Source: Mesorhizobium_K sp040049215 (GTDB lineage Bacteria; Pseudomonadota; Alphaproteobacteria; Rhizobiales; Rhizobiaceae). Taken from it: a DNA stretch of 64,000 nucleotides. Positions 53,517 to 61,783 of the stretch are shown piece by piece (position 1 is the stretch's first letter; every line of letters begins with the position of its first letter). The stretch spans positions 248,001-312,000 of the forward strand of contig NZ_JBDZDN010000003.1 in the NCBI RefSeq assembly GCF_040049215.1. The letters are read 5' to 3'. The notes under the pieces were generated by a model. It ran no database searches. It had not been told where the DNA came from and was given only the letters and a program-made list of their open reading frames with translations. Position numbers and translations under genes: made by a program.

Positions 53517-55358
53517 TTATCGCCGGCCGAACAGGCGTTCGATGTCGGCGAGCTTGAGTTCGATATAGGTCGGACGGCCGTGGTTGCATGTGCCCGAGCC
53601 CGGCGTCGCCTCCATCTGGCGCAGCAGCGCGTTCATCTCCTCGGGCTTCATCAGCCGTCCTGAACGCACCGAGCCGTGGCAGGCCATGGTGGAGGCGATG
53701 CGGTCGAGCCGCTCCTTCAGCGTGTCGACCGTGTCGTTGTCGGCGATCTCGTCGGCGAGGTCGCGGATCAGCTGGCCGACATTGGTCTCGCCGAGCATCG
53801 ACGGCGTCTCGCGCACGGCGACGGCGCCAGGACCGAAACGCTCGATGCCGAGCCCGAAGCGGGAAAGCGTGTCGGCATGCGAGGCGAGGCGCTCCGCGTC
53901 CTCTTCGGGCAGGTCGACGATTTCTGGCAAAAGCAGCATTTGCGCCGGCATAGGACGCGAATGGAGAGCGTTCTTCAAGGCCTCGTACACCAGCCGCTCA
54001 TGGGCGGCGTGCTGGTCGACGATGACAAGCGAATCCCTGGTCTGGGCGACGATGTAGTTCTCGTGCACCTGCGCGCGCGCCGCGCCAAGCTCAGCGCCGA
54101 GCAGAGTCTCGTCCGGCGCGCCTGTTCCGGCCCTTGCATCGGCGCTGGCGGCCGGTCCGGCGTCGAAGCCGGCTTGCGCGCTCTCGGCGAACCCCATGTC
54201 GAGCGGGCGGTAGGGCGAGCGGCCGGGATCGAAACCGGAAAAATTGGCGCGGAAGGCGGGATCGAAGCCGCGGTGGCCGTTGGCTGGGCCGGCATGCCCA
54301 TAGGCCGCGGCGCCCGGCCTGAAGGCGCCGGCGAGACCTGCCGCGCCGGTGGTCGCCGGGCGGATGCCTGCGGCGGCGAGCCCTTGCTTGATGGCTCCCA
54401 CGATCAGGCCGCGCACCAGTCCGGGGTCGCGGAAGCGCACGTCGGCCTTGGCCGGATGCACGTTCACGTCGACCAGCGCCGGATCGAGGTCCAGGAACAG
54501 GACGGTCACCGCGTGGCGGTCGCGCGGCAGCACGTCGGCGAACGCGCCCCGGATCGCGCCGGCGATGAGCTTGTCGCGCACCGGGCGGCCGTTGACATAG
54601 GCAAATTGCTGCAGCGCGTTGGCGCGGCTGTATGACGGGATAGAGACGCGGCCGCTCAGCGCCACGCCCTCGCGGCCGGCGTCGATCGCGATGGAGTTCT
54701 CGGGAAAATCCGAGCCCATGACCTGCGCGATGCGGCGCAGACTGCCCTCAGGCGTGTTCTCCGTGGCCGGCAGGTCGAGCGTCGAGCGGTCGGTGCCCGA
54801 CAGCGTGAAGCGGACGGCGGGGAAGGCGATGGCGATGCGCTTGATGACGTCTGTTGTGGCAGAGCTTTCCGCCCGCTCGCCCTTCATGAATTTCAGCCGC
54901 GCCGGCGTCGCGAAGAAAAGATCGCGCACCTCGACCGACGTGCCGCGACTGGCAGCGGCGGGACGCACGGCCGAGACCCGTCCGCCTTCGACGGAAATCT
55001 CCGCCGCCGCGTCCGAGCCCGCGGTGCGGGAGCGGATGGCAAGCCGTGCGACCGAGCCGATCGAAGGCAGCGCCTCGCCGCGGAAGCCGAGCGAGCGGAT
55101 CTCGTGAATGTCGGTCGACAGCTTCGAGGTGCAATGGCGCGCCACGGCCAGCAGCAGCTCGCTGGCCGGAATGCCGGCGCCGTCGTCGACCACCCGCACC
55201 AGGGACAGCCCGCCGCCGGCGGTGGCGACCTCGACACGGCGTGCGCCGGCATCGAGCGCATTCTCGACCAGTTCCTTCACCACGCTCGCCGGACGCTCGA
55301 TAACCTCGCCCGCGGCGATCTGGTTGATCATCGTTTCGGAAAGCTGGCGGATGGGCAT
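53517..55358 (-). CDS. mutL: DNA mismatch repair protein MutL
   Basis: The protein has 613 residues. The GHKL ATPase domain starts MPIRQLSETMINQIAAGEV and has LVENALDAGA, DDGAGI, and GFRGEALPSI. The linker (about 345-440) is Gly, Ala and Pro rich. The C-terminal endonuclease motif DQHAAHERLVYE is present, with ACHGSVRSG and CNHGRPT, so it nicks DNA itself as in bacteria without MutH. The ATG at 55358 has no Shine-Dalgarno but lies 6 nt after a TATAGT; see findings. It sits 7 nt after the monooxygenase stop. Confidence 0.96.
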   Translation of the reverse strand: MPIRQLSETMINQIAAGEVIERPASVVKELVENALDAGARRVEVATAGGGLSLVRVVDDGAGIPASELLLAVARHCTSKLSTDIHEIRSLGFRGEALPSIGSVARLAIRSRTAGSDAAAEISVEGGRVSAVRPAAASRGTSVEVRDLFFATPARLKFMKGERAESSATTDVIKRIAIAFPAVRFTLSGTDRSTLDLPATENTPEGSLRRIAQVMGSDFPENSIAIDAGREGVALSGRVSIPSYSRANALQQFAYVNGRPVRDKLIAGAIRGAFADVLPRDRHAVTVLFLDLDPALVDVNVHPAKADVRFRDPGLVRGLIVGAIKQGLAAAGIRPATTGAAGLAGAFRPGAAAYGHAGPANGHRGFDPAFRANFSGFDPGRSPYRPLDMGFAESAQAGFDAGPAASADARAGTGAPDETLLGAELGAARAQVHENYIVAQTRDSLVIVDQHAAHERLVYEALKNALHSRPMPAQMLLLPEIVDLPEEDAERLASHADTLSRFGLGIERFGPGAVAVRETPSMLGETNVGQLIRDLADEIADNDTVDTLKERLDRIASTMACHGSVRSGRLMKPEEMNALLRQMEATPGSGTCNHGRPTYIELKLADIERLFGRR

Positions 55359-55365
55359 GGCGCGA

Positions 55366-56940
55366 CTATACAGGGATTCGGGCCGCGGCGTAGCGGATGG
55401 TTTCGGCAAGATATCGCCGGATCGCGGTTGCATCGGCGGTCGTCCCGCAGAGGCCGACATGGCCATCCGGCCGGATGAGATAGAAGGAAAGCCGAGGGAT
55501 GCCGACGCGGGCGAGTTCGGCATCGTTGCGCGGGCCGGTGGGCACGGTCCAGCTCTTGACGATGGCGCCGAAGCCCGGTCCGTCCGGGACGGACTGGCCA
55601 AAGGCCAGAAGGTTGAAGCAGCGGTCCTCGAATGCCTTGAACGTATCTTCGGCCGGTCCGTCCGGGCGCAGTTCCAGGTGCATCCAGGGAAAGCGGTCGC
55701 CGCTTTGCGGCGCGCTGGCGGGAAGGGTGTCGATCGCCTTGGAGAGTGAGCTATCGCGGTAACCGATGCCGGTCTGGGAGACGGTGCGAAACGCAAATTG
55801 CCGAACGCGTTCGATCGACATGGCGAAGGCGGCGATACGGGCGAGGATTTGGGTGCGCAGGAGGCCCGCCAACCAGCTGTCGGAGACGACGAGCTTGAAG
55901 CCGCGGTCGGTCGTCGCGAGCAGCCTGCGGGCGACCGGCAGGCGCTCCTCATTGTAGCTGTCGAGCAGCGCCGGGTCGGCTTCTCCCCTGACGGCCAGCG
56001 CCAGCTTCCAGGCGAGATTGTAGGCGTCCTGCAGGCCGGTGTTCATGCCCTGCGCGCCGACCGGGCTGTGGATATGCGCGGCGTCGCCGAGAATGAAGGC
56101 GCGGCGGTCGCGGAAGCGCTCGGCGGCACGGTGATGGATGCGGTAGGTCGAAAACCAGCTGCAATTCCGGATCGACAGGCTGGCGCCGGCTTCCTTGCGC
56201 AGCGAGGGCATGATGGCGTCGAGATCGAGGTTTTCGACGTCCCGAAGCTCGCGTGGCACGATGCCGACGATGCGCCAGTGGTCCGCGCCGCGCATCGGAA
56301 AGAGCAGATGGAAGCCCGAGCGCCAGAAATAGACGTTGATCTCATCGGGAGCCATGGTGCCCGTCATTTCGACATCGGCGACGAAGAAGACGTGTTCGTA
56401 GGGTGCGCCGGGAAATCCGATACCCGACAGCTTGCGCACCGCGCTGTGCGCGCCGTCGCAGCCTGCGATGTAGGCAGCGCTCACGGTGCGGCTCGAACCG
56501 TCAGGCTGTTTCAGCGTCGCCGATACGTGGTCCGCATGCTGGGTAAGCTCCGTCAGTTCGGTATTCCAGCGAACCGTCACGCCGAGTTCGCCGAGCTTCT
56601 CGCCCATGATCAGCTCGTTGTCGTCCTGTCCCAGAACGAGGATGAACGGGTAGGGCGTGACGGTGCCGCCGAGGTTGCCGAGGGGAACATGCGCCATGCG
56701 CCGACCCTGTGCCCATAAAGTCGCGCCAGTGCCCTTTTTGCCGAGTTCAACGGCGCGCTCCGCGATGCCCAGCTGCGCGTAGATCTCCAGCGTGCGCGCC
56801 TGGACGCCCAGAGCCCGGCTCTGCTGTGCCGGCCCCGAATGGCGATCGACAATCTCCACCCCGACGCCCCGCCGCGCAAGCTGGCAGGCGAGCATCAGTC
56901 CGGTCGGGCCGGCCCCGACGATCAGGACATCCGTATCCAT
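55366..56940 (-). CDS. FAD-dependent aromatic monooxygenase (PheA/TfdB family)
   Basis: The protein has 524 residues. GAGPTGLMLACQLARRG at 9-25 binds FAD. CDGAHSAVRK (DG motif) and FILGDAAHIHSPVGAQGMNTGLQDAYNLAWKLA (GD motif, given here in parts) place it in the class A phenol-hydroxylase-like group. The C-terminal thioredoxin-like domain is present (from about 440). The substrate is unknown. ATG 56940 has GGGGGA 4-5 nt before it; an earlier ATG at 56955 is not needed. It is upstream of mutL in the same orientation. Confidence 0.85.
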   Translation of the reverse strand: MDTDVLIVGAGPTGLMLACQLARRGVGVEIVDRHSGPAQQSRALGVQARTLEIYAQLGIAERAVELGKKGTGATLWAQGRRMAHVPLGNLGGTVTPYPFILVLGQDDNELIMGEKLGELGVTVRWNTELTELTQHADHVSATLKQPDGSSRTVSAAYIAGCDGAHSAVRKLSGIGFPGAPYEHVFFVADVEMTGTMAPDEINVYFWRSGFHLLFPMRGADHWRIVGIVPRELRDVENLDLDAIMPSLRKEAGASLSIRNCSWFSTYRIHHRAAERFRDRRAFILGDAAHIHSPVGAQGMNTGLQDAYNLAWKLALAVRGEADPALLDSYNEERLPVARRLLATTDRGFKLVVSDSWLAGLLRTQILARIAAFAMSIERVRQFAFRTVSQTGIGYRDSSLSKAIDTLPASAPQSGDRFPWMHLELRPDGPAEDTFKAFEDRCFNLLAFGQSVPDGPGFGAIVKSWTVPTGPRNDAELARVGIPRLSFYLIRPDGHVGLCGTTADATAIRRYLAETIRYAAARIPV

Positions 56941-57024
56941 TTGTTCCCCCAGCATAAGGCAAGCGCGGGACAAGGATAGCACGGCTCGGGCAAGCAAGAA
57001 GAGCGCGGCGGTTTCCGCGAGAGG

Positions 57025-57927
57025 TCACGCCTGCGAGACCAGCCAGTCGCGCACCTGCCTGGCGCTGTCGGACAGCTCGCGGTTCTTCGGCCAGGCGACG
57101 TGAAAATGCGCGCCGGTCGTCATCGAATGCGCGGTGACGCGGACGAGCAGCCCACTGGCGATCAGCCTGTCGGTAAGATGCCGCCATCCGAGCGCGATGC
57201 CCTGTCCCTCCATGACCGCTTGAATGACCAGCACATAGTCGTTGATCAGAAGTCCCCGGTTGGCGACGGCACTGTTGATGCCTGCCGACTGGAACCAGTC
57301 CCTCCAGGTCGCGGCAGGGCGGAAGGGCTCGTCGAGATGGATGAGGCGGTGGAACGTCATCTCGGCTGGCGTCGCGGGGAGCCCCGAACTCGCCGCATAG
57401 GCCGGCCCCGCCACTGCGTAGATCTCCTCGCCGGCCAGCGGCAGCAGGTCGTAGTCGGGCCAGTCTTCTGCGCCGCCGCCGCGAATGCCCAGCGGGATGC
57501 CCTCGGCGATGAGATCAAGGTCCCGGTCGGCGGTCTGGATGCGCAGGTCAATGCCGGGAAGGTCGTCGCGGAACTTCTGCAGGCGCGGCATCATCCAGAA
57601 GGAGGCGAAGGCCGTCGAGGCCGACAGCGTGACGTGAGTGCCGCCCGACAGCGCCCTGAGCGCCTCGGCCGATTTGCGGATGTGCGACAACCCGAGCGTG
57701 ACGTCGGCCAGAAACCGGTCGCCCGCTTCGGTCAGCATCACCTGTCGGTGCCCGCGCCTGAACAGCTTGACGCCGAGCTCGTCCTCAAGGCCGCGGATGG
57801 CATAGGAAACGGCCGCCTGCGTCATGCCGAGCTCGCGGCCCGCAGCGGTGAAGCTGAGCAGCCGCCCCGCGGTCTCGAAGACGATCAGGCTGCCGGCCGA
57901 GGGCAGGATGTGGCGAAGGTTTCGCAT
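57025..57927 (-). CDS. LysR family regulator (GcvA-like)
   Basis: The protein has 300 residues. The winged HTH covers about 12-75 (FETAGRLLSFTAAGRELGMTQAAVSYAIRGLEDELGVKLFRR, shown in overlapping parts). The C-terminal periplasmic-binding-like domain follows. It diverges from the MttB-type gene, 88 nt away. A TAAGT-CCA-ACTTA box overlaps its own start codon (see below), so it probably represses itself and controls the methyltransferase cluster. The co-inducer is unknown. Confidence 0.88.
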   Translation of the reverse strand: MRNLRHILPSAGSLIVFETAGRLLSFTAAGRELGMTQAAVSYAIRGLEDELGVKLFRRGHRQVMLTEAGDRFLADVTLGLSHIRKSAEALRALSGGTHVTLSASTAFASFWMMPRLQKFRDDLPGIDLRIQTADRDLDLIAEGIPLGIRGGGAEDWPDYDLLPLAGEEIYAVAGPAYAASSGLPATPAEMTFHRLIHLDEPFRPAATWRDWFQSAGINSAVANRGLLINDYVLVIQAVMEGQGIALGWRHLTDRLIASGLLVRVTAHSMTTGAHFHVAWPKNRELSDSARQVRDWLVSQA

Positions 57928-57939
57928 AAGTCCAACTTA
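57927..57939. promoter_or_regulatory. T-N11-A LysR box between LysR and mttB-like genes
   Basis: TAAGT-CCA-ACTTA is a 13-nt perfect palindrome of the LysR type. It overlaps the ATG of the LysR gene (57925-57927). A second overlapping palindrome, ACTTATACAAGT, runs to 57946. No clear promoter for the methyltransferase gene was picked out. Confidence 0.6.
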
Positions 57940-58015
57940 TACAAGTGATGAAGATTTTCCAGCGTCACAGGGCCTCTGGGACAGGATATGTTCATGCCAG
58001 AGCGAGGGAGGAACG

Positions 58016-59584
58016 ATGCGCGCCGCCGAGATTGAAACGGTTGCTGGACCAGCCAAGCGGCGCGAACGCGGCGGCGGTCGCATGGCGCGGCGCGAGTTAC
58101 GATCGCACGGGTCGGAGGGTCTCGGGCGGCCCTATATCGTCCGCAACATCCCGACCTATGACATCATGTCGGAAGAAAACCTCGTGCGCATCGAGGCGAC
58201 GGCCGACCGCATCCTTGCCGAGATCGGCATGGAGTTCCGCGACGATCCGGTGGCGCTGGACCACTGGAAGCGGGCGGGGGCGAGCATCGACGGCGCGCTG
58301 GTGAAGTTCGAGCCGGGCATGCTGCGGGAGATACTCAAGACCGCGCCCGCCGAGTTCACGCAGCATGCGCGCAACCCTGAGAAGTCGGTGGTCATCGGCG
58401 GCAAGAGCGTCGTCTTTTCGCCGGCTTATGGCTCGCCCTTCGTCATGGACCTCGACAAAGGCCGCCGCTACGGCACGATCGAGGACTTCCGCAACTTCGT
58501 TAAGCTCGCGCAGTCCTCGCCCTGGCTGCACCATTCGGGCGGCACGATCTGCGAGCCCGTCGACGTGCCCGTCAACAAGCGCCACCTCGACATGGTCTAC
58601 AGCCATATCAAGTATTCCGACCGCGGCTTCATGGGCTCGGTGACGGCGGAGAGCCGGGCGGAAGACTCCATCGACATGGCGCGGATCGTCTTCGGCGAAA
58701 CCTTCGTCGACCAGAACTGCGTCATCCTCGGCAACGTCAACGTCAATTCGCCGCTGGTATGGGACGCCACTATGACGACGGCGCTGCGCGCCTATGCGCG
58801 CGCCAACCAGGCGGCGGTGATCGTGCCGTTCATCCTCGGCGGCGCCATGGGTCCGGTGACCAACGCCGGCGCCATCGCGCAGTCGCTTGCCGAGACCATG
58901 GCCGGCTGCGCGCTGACGCAGCTCGAGCGGCCCGGCGCGCCGGTGATCTTCGGCAACTTCCTGTCGTCCATGTCGCTGCGGTCGGGCTCGCCCACCTTCG
59001 GCACGCCGGAGCCTGCCATCGGCTCGATGGTGATTGGGCAGCTCGCGCGGAGACTTAATCTCCCTCTCCGCTGTTCCGGCAATTTCACCACATCCAAGCT
59101 GCCGGATGCGCACGCAATGAACGAAGGCACCATGTCGATGCTGGCGGCCGTGCATTGCGGCGCCAACTTCATCCTGCATTCGGCGGGCTTTCTCGACGGC
59201 CTGCTCTCCATGTCCTACGAGAAATTCGTCATGGACGCCGACTTCTGCGGCGCGCTCCACACCTATCTCGACGGCGTCAAGGTGGACGACAACCAGCTTG
59301 CGCTCGACGCCTTCAGGGAGGTCGGGCCGGGCAGCCATTTCTTTGGATCGCAGCACACGCTGGCGAACTACGAGACAGCCTTCTGGGACTCCGATATCGC
59401 CGACAACGAGCCGTTCGAGAAATGGGAGGCTGCTGGATCGGAGGACGCCGCGATCCGCGCCAACCGGCGCTGGAAGAAGGCGCTTGCCGAATACCAGCCG
59501 CCGCCGCTCGACGAAAGCATCGACGAAGCTCTCGAAGATTTCATCGCCAGAAAGAAGGCGTCGATGCAGGACGCATGGTACTGA
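58016..59584 (+). CDS. Trimethylamine methyltransferase family protein (MttB superfamily, no pyrrolysine)
   Basis: The protein has 522 residues, the MttB/MtgB type that moves a methyl group from a quaternary or tertiary amine to a corrinoid protein. Features: LAEIGMEFRDDP, HWKRAGASIDG, MGPVTNAGAIAQSLAE, and GSPTFGTPEPAIGS followed by GQLARRLNLPLRCSG. There is no in-frame TAG, so it is of the non-pyrrolysine type (glycine betaine and related substrates). No corrinoid protein gene lies in the window. Perfect GGGAGGA precedes ATG 58016. The next gene starts 1 nt after its stop. Confidence 0.85.
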   Translation: MRAAEIETVAGPAKRRERGGGRMARRELRSHGSEGLGRPYIVRNIPTYDIMSEENLVRIEATADRILAEIGMEFRDDPVALDHWKRAGASIDGALVKFEPGMLREILKTAPAEFTQHARNPEKSVVIGGKSVVFSPAYGSPFVMDLDKGRRYGTIEDFRNFVKLAQSSPWLHHSGGTICEPVDVPVNKRHLDMVYSHIKYSDRGFMGSVTAESRAEDSIDMARIVFGETFVDQNCVILGNVNVNSPLVWDATMTTALRAYARANQAAVIVPFILGGAMGPVTNAGAIAQSLAETMAGCALTQLERPGAPVIFGNFLSSMSLRSGSPTFGTPEPAIGSMVIGQLARRLNLPLRCSGNFTTSKLPDAHAMNEGTMSMLAAVHCGANFILHSAGFLDGLLSMSYEKFVMDADFCGALHTYLDGVKVDDNQLALDAFREVGPGSHFFGSQHTLANYETAFWDSDIADNEPFEKWEAAGSEDAAIRANRRWKKALAEYQPPPLDESIDEALEDFIARKKASMQDAWY

Positions 59585-59585
59585 G

Positions 59586-60770
59586 ATGAAGATCACCGGC
59601 GTCAACGTCACTCACGTCAACGTGCCGCTGGATGCGCCGTTCTGGTGGACGGCGGGGCTCTATGGCGGCGCCTCTAAATCGATCATCGAGGTCGAGACCG
59701 ACGAGGGCGTAGTCGGATTGGGTGAGGCGCCGTGGTGGCACTTCGGCGAGGTCGTCAAGTCTGAGATCGCGCCGGCGCTGATCGGCGCCGATCCGCTTGA
59801 TATCGCCGATTGCGAGAGCCGCTGCGTGCCACCCTGGCAGATCACCGCCAATACCGGCGAGAACGCCGCTTCGGTGGCCTTCGGCTCGGTCGAACTGGCG
59901 CTCTGGGACATTCGCGGCAAGGTAATGGGCGAGCCGCTCTACAAGACGCTCGGCGGCGCGGTGCGGAAGGACATCCCTTTCTCGGAATATTTTGCCTTCC
60001 GGCCCGAACAGGACGGAGCGGGCGGCGAGATGACGGCGGAGGCAATTGTCGACTACTGCCTGCGGATGCGCGAGGAGCACGGCTCGACCATATTCGAAGG
60101 CAAGCTGATCATGGGCGATCCGCAGCTTGAAATCCGTACGGTGCGGCTGCTGCGCGAAGCGCTCGGCGAAAATGCCCAGATTCGACTCGATTCCAATATG
60201 CAATGGTCGCTGACGGCGGCGCGCTGGATCTTGCGAGAGATCGAACCTTACAACATTCGCAACTACGAGGATCCGGTAGCGACGTTCGAGGAAATGGCCG
60301 CGCTGCGCCAGCATTCGCGCATCCCCTTCTCGACGCATGTGCCCGATCTCAGGAAGGCGGTGGCGCTTGGCACTCCGGACACCTTCGTCTGCAATTTCGC
60401 GGCGCTGGGCGGACTGTCCAAGACGATGAAATTCATTGCGGCCTGCGAGGCGATGGGCAAGGGGTTCTGGTGCTACTCGAACGATCTGGGCATCATGACG
60501 GCGGCCTATCTGCATGTCACGGCGGCGACGCAGTGGATCACGGAGGCGTCGCAGTCGCTGTTTCGCTGGCAGGTCGGCGACGTCATCAGGGACGGACCGT
60601 TCCGCCAGAAAAACAACATGGTGCGGGTGCCGGAAGGACCAGGGCTCGGCGTCGAGCTTGACCCCGCATCGATGAAGAAATGGGCTGCCCACTTTACCGA
60701 GCATGGTCCGATAGGGCATTTTCACGATCCGGGCAGGCCCGGGCGCTATCGGCGGTTACCGTTGAACTAG
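59586..60770 (+). CDS. Enolase-superfamily protein (mandelate racemase/muconate lactonising group, glucarate dehydratase-like)
   Basis: The protein has 394 residues with the enolase-superfamily cap and barrel. By eye it aligns best with glucarate dehydratase: DSNMQWS (Asp202), YEDP (Glu228) as metal ligands, third position His251 (FSTHVP, usually Asn), and SND near 298. The usual catalytic residues look replaced: KLK by K173-L-I175, the Asp of the dyad by Asn270, the His by Tyr297. It starts 1 nt after the methyltransferase gene, so the two are coupled. Function open; a racemase, dehydratase or non-enzymatic role. Confidence 0.8.
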   Translation: MKITGVNVTHVNVPLDAPFWWTAGLYGGASKSIIEVETDEGVVGLGEAPWWHFGEVVKSEIAPALIGADPLDIADCESRCVPPWQITANTGENAASVAFGSVELALWDIRGKVMGEPLYKTLGGAVRKDIPFSEYFAFRPEQDGAGGEMTAEAIVDYCLRMREEHGSTIFEGKLIMGDPQLEIRTVRLLREALGENAQIRLDSNMQWSLTAARWILREIEPYNIRNYEDPVATFEEMAALRQHSRIPFSTHVPDLRKAVALGTPDTFVCNFAALGGLSKTMKFIAACEAMGKGFWCYSNDLGIMTAAYLHVTAATQWITEASQSLFRWQVGDVIRDGPFRQKNNMVRVPEGPGLGVELDPASMKKWAAHFTEHGPIGHFHDPGRPGRYRRLPLN

Positions 60771-60807
60771 CATTTTAGGGATACTTCGCGCCTACAGGGG
60801 GGCAGTC

Positions 60808-61245
60808 ATGCGGAGTTTGCTTGTAATAGGGATCGTAGTTTTTGCCGTGTCCGCCGCTCAGGCGGGCGAGCCCAGCGAAGTCGTCAGGCCGTTCTACCTG
60901 CAGCCGGGGCTCGAACTCGAGCAATCGGCGCGCGGCCAGTTCATCGACCCGGCGCGCAAGATCCTCAACCAGAACGACGAGATCAGGCAGGGCGGGCCCG
61001 ATGGTTGCCTCGACCCCGCGCTGCCGTTCAACGACACGAACTTCGATCCTGCCGAGATCGCGAGCACGCTGAAGCTCGAAGAGCTGGTCAGCGGCAACGA
61101 AGCGACGGTGGTCGCCAAATTCATGGCCGAGGGGGAGGAGCAGGCGGTGCAGTGGCGACTGAAGGCGATAGGTACCGAGTGGCGCATCTCTGACATGATC
61201 TCGCTGTCCAAGGACTGGGCGCTCAGCCGCTTCCAGTGCGAGTAG
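60808..61245 (+). CDS. Small secreted protein, unknown function
   Basis: The protein has 145 residues. A signal peptide ends AQA near residue 18. The mature domain has FYLQPGLELEQSARGQFIDPA, two cysteines (DGCLDP, FQCE), and a strand-rich end (TVVAKFMAEGEEQAVQWRLK, EWRISDMISL), resembling DUF3828-like proteins, though this is not certain. A strong AGGGGGG lies before ATG 60808. It follows the enolase-superfamily gene by 37 nt in the same direction. Confidence 0.6.
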   Translation: MRSLLVIGIVVFAVSAAQAGEPSEVVRPFYLQPGLELEQSARGQFIDPARKILNQNDEIRQGGPDGCLDPALPFNDTNFDPAEIASTLKLEELVSGNEATVVAKFMAEGEEQAVQWRLKAIGTEWRISDMISLSKDWALSRFQCE

Positions 61246-61267
61246 GCGGTTGGATCGCCCCGCTGGG

Positions 61268-61741
61268 CTAGCCGCGCCCACGATACGGAGCAACGCCAGT
61301 TTCAGGGACCCAGGCGCCCTCTGGCGGCGATCCAGTCTGCCAGAACACATCGATCGGAATGCCGCCGCGCGGGTACCAGTATCCGGCGATCCGCAGCCAG
61401 AGCGGGGCCGTTGCCTCGATGACACGGCGGCCGATCGTGACCGTACAGTCCTCGTGGAACGCGCCGTGGTTGCGGAAAGAGGTCATAAACAGCTTCAGCG
61501 ACTTCGATTCAACCAGCAGTCTGTCCGGTGCGTAGTCAATGACGATGTGGGCGAAGTCAGGCTGGCCCGTGACGGGGCATAGCGAGGTAAATTCCGGGCA
61601 GGTGAACCGCACGATTGCTGGCGGGCCGTCGCCGCGCGAATACGGCACCGTCTCCAGGATTGCGGCTTGCGGAGAGGTTGGCGTTTCCACGCGCGCGCCA
61701 AGTTGGGTAAGGCTGTCGGTTACGGTCATATTGTGCTCCAT
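61268..61741 (-). CDS. queF: NADPH-dependent 7-cyano-7-deazaguanine reductase
   Basis: The protein has 157 residues, the short QueF form. It reduces preQ0 to preQ1 for queuosine. The active-site Cys55 and Asp62 lie in TSLCPVTGQPDF, and ESKSLKLFMTSFRNH is the NADPH-binding QueF motif. Start 61741 or 61729 are both possible. No preQ1 riboswitch is seen in the 42-nt gap to the divergent next gene. It lies inside the methylated-amine cluster without an obvious link. Confidence 0.95.
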   Translation of the reverse strand: MEHNMTVTDSLTQLGARVETPTSPQAAILETVPYSRGDGPPAIVRFTCPEFTSLCPVTGQPDFAHIVIDYAPDRLLVESKSLKLFMTSFRNHGAFHEDCTVTIGRRVIEATAPLWLRIAGYWYPRGGIPIDVFWQTGSPPEGAWVPETGVAPYRGRG

Positions 61742-61783
61742 CAGCGGGCGCTTATAAGCACATTCAGTTGGAACGAAAAGACG

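Noticed and set aside
54619..55107. Plus-strand open frames opposite mutL
   Set aside because: Antisense shadows of a well supported gene.
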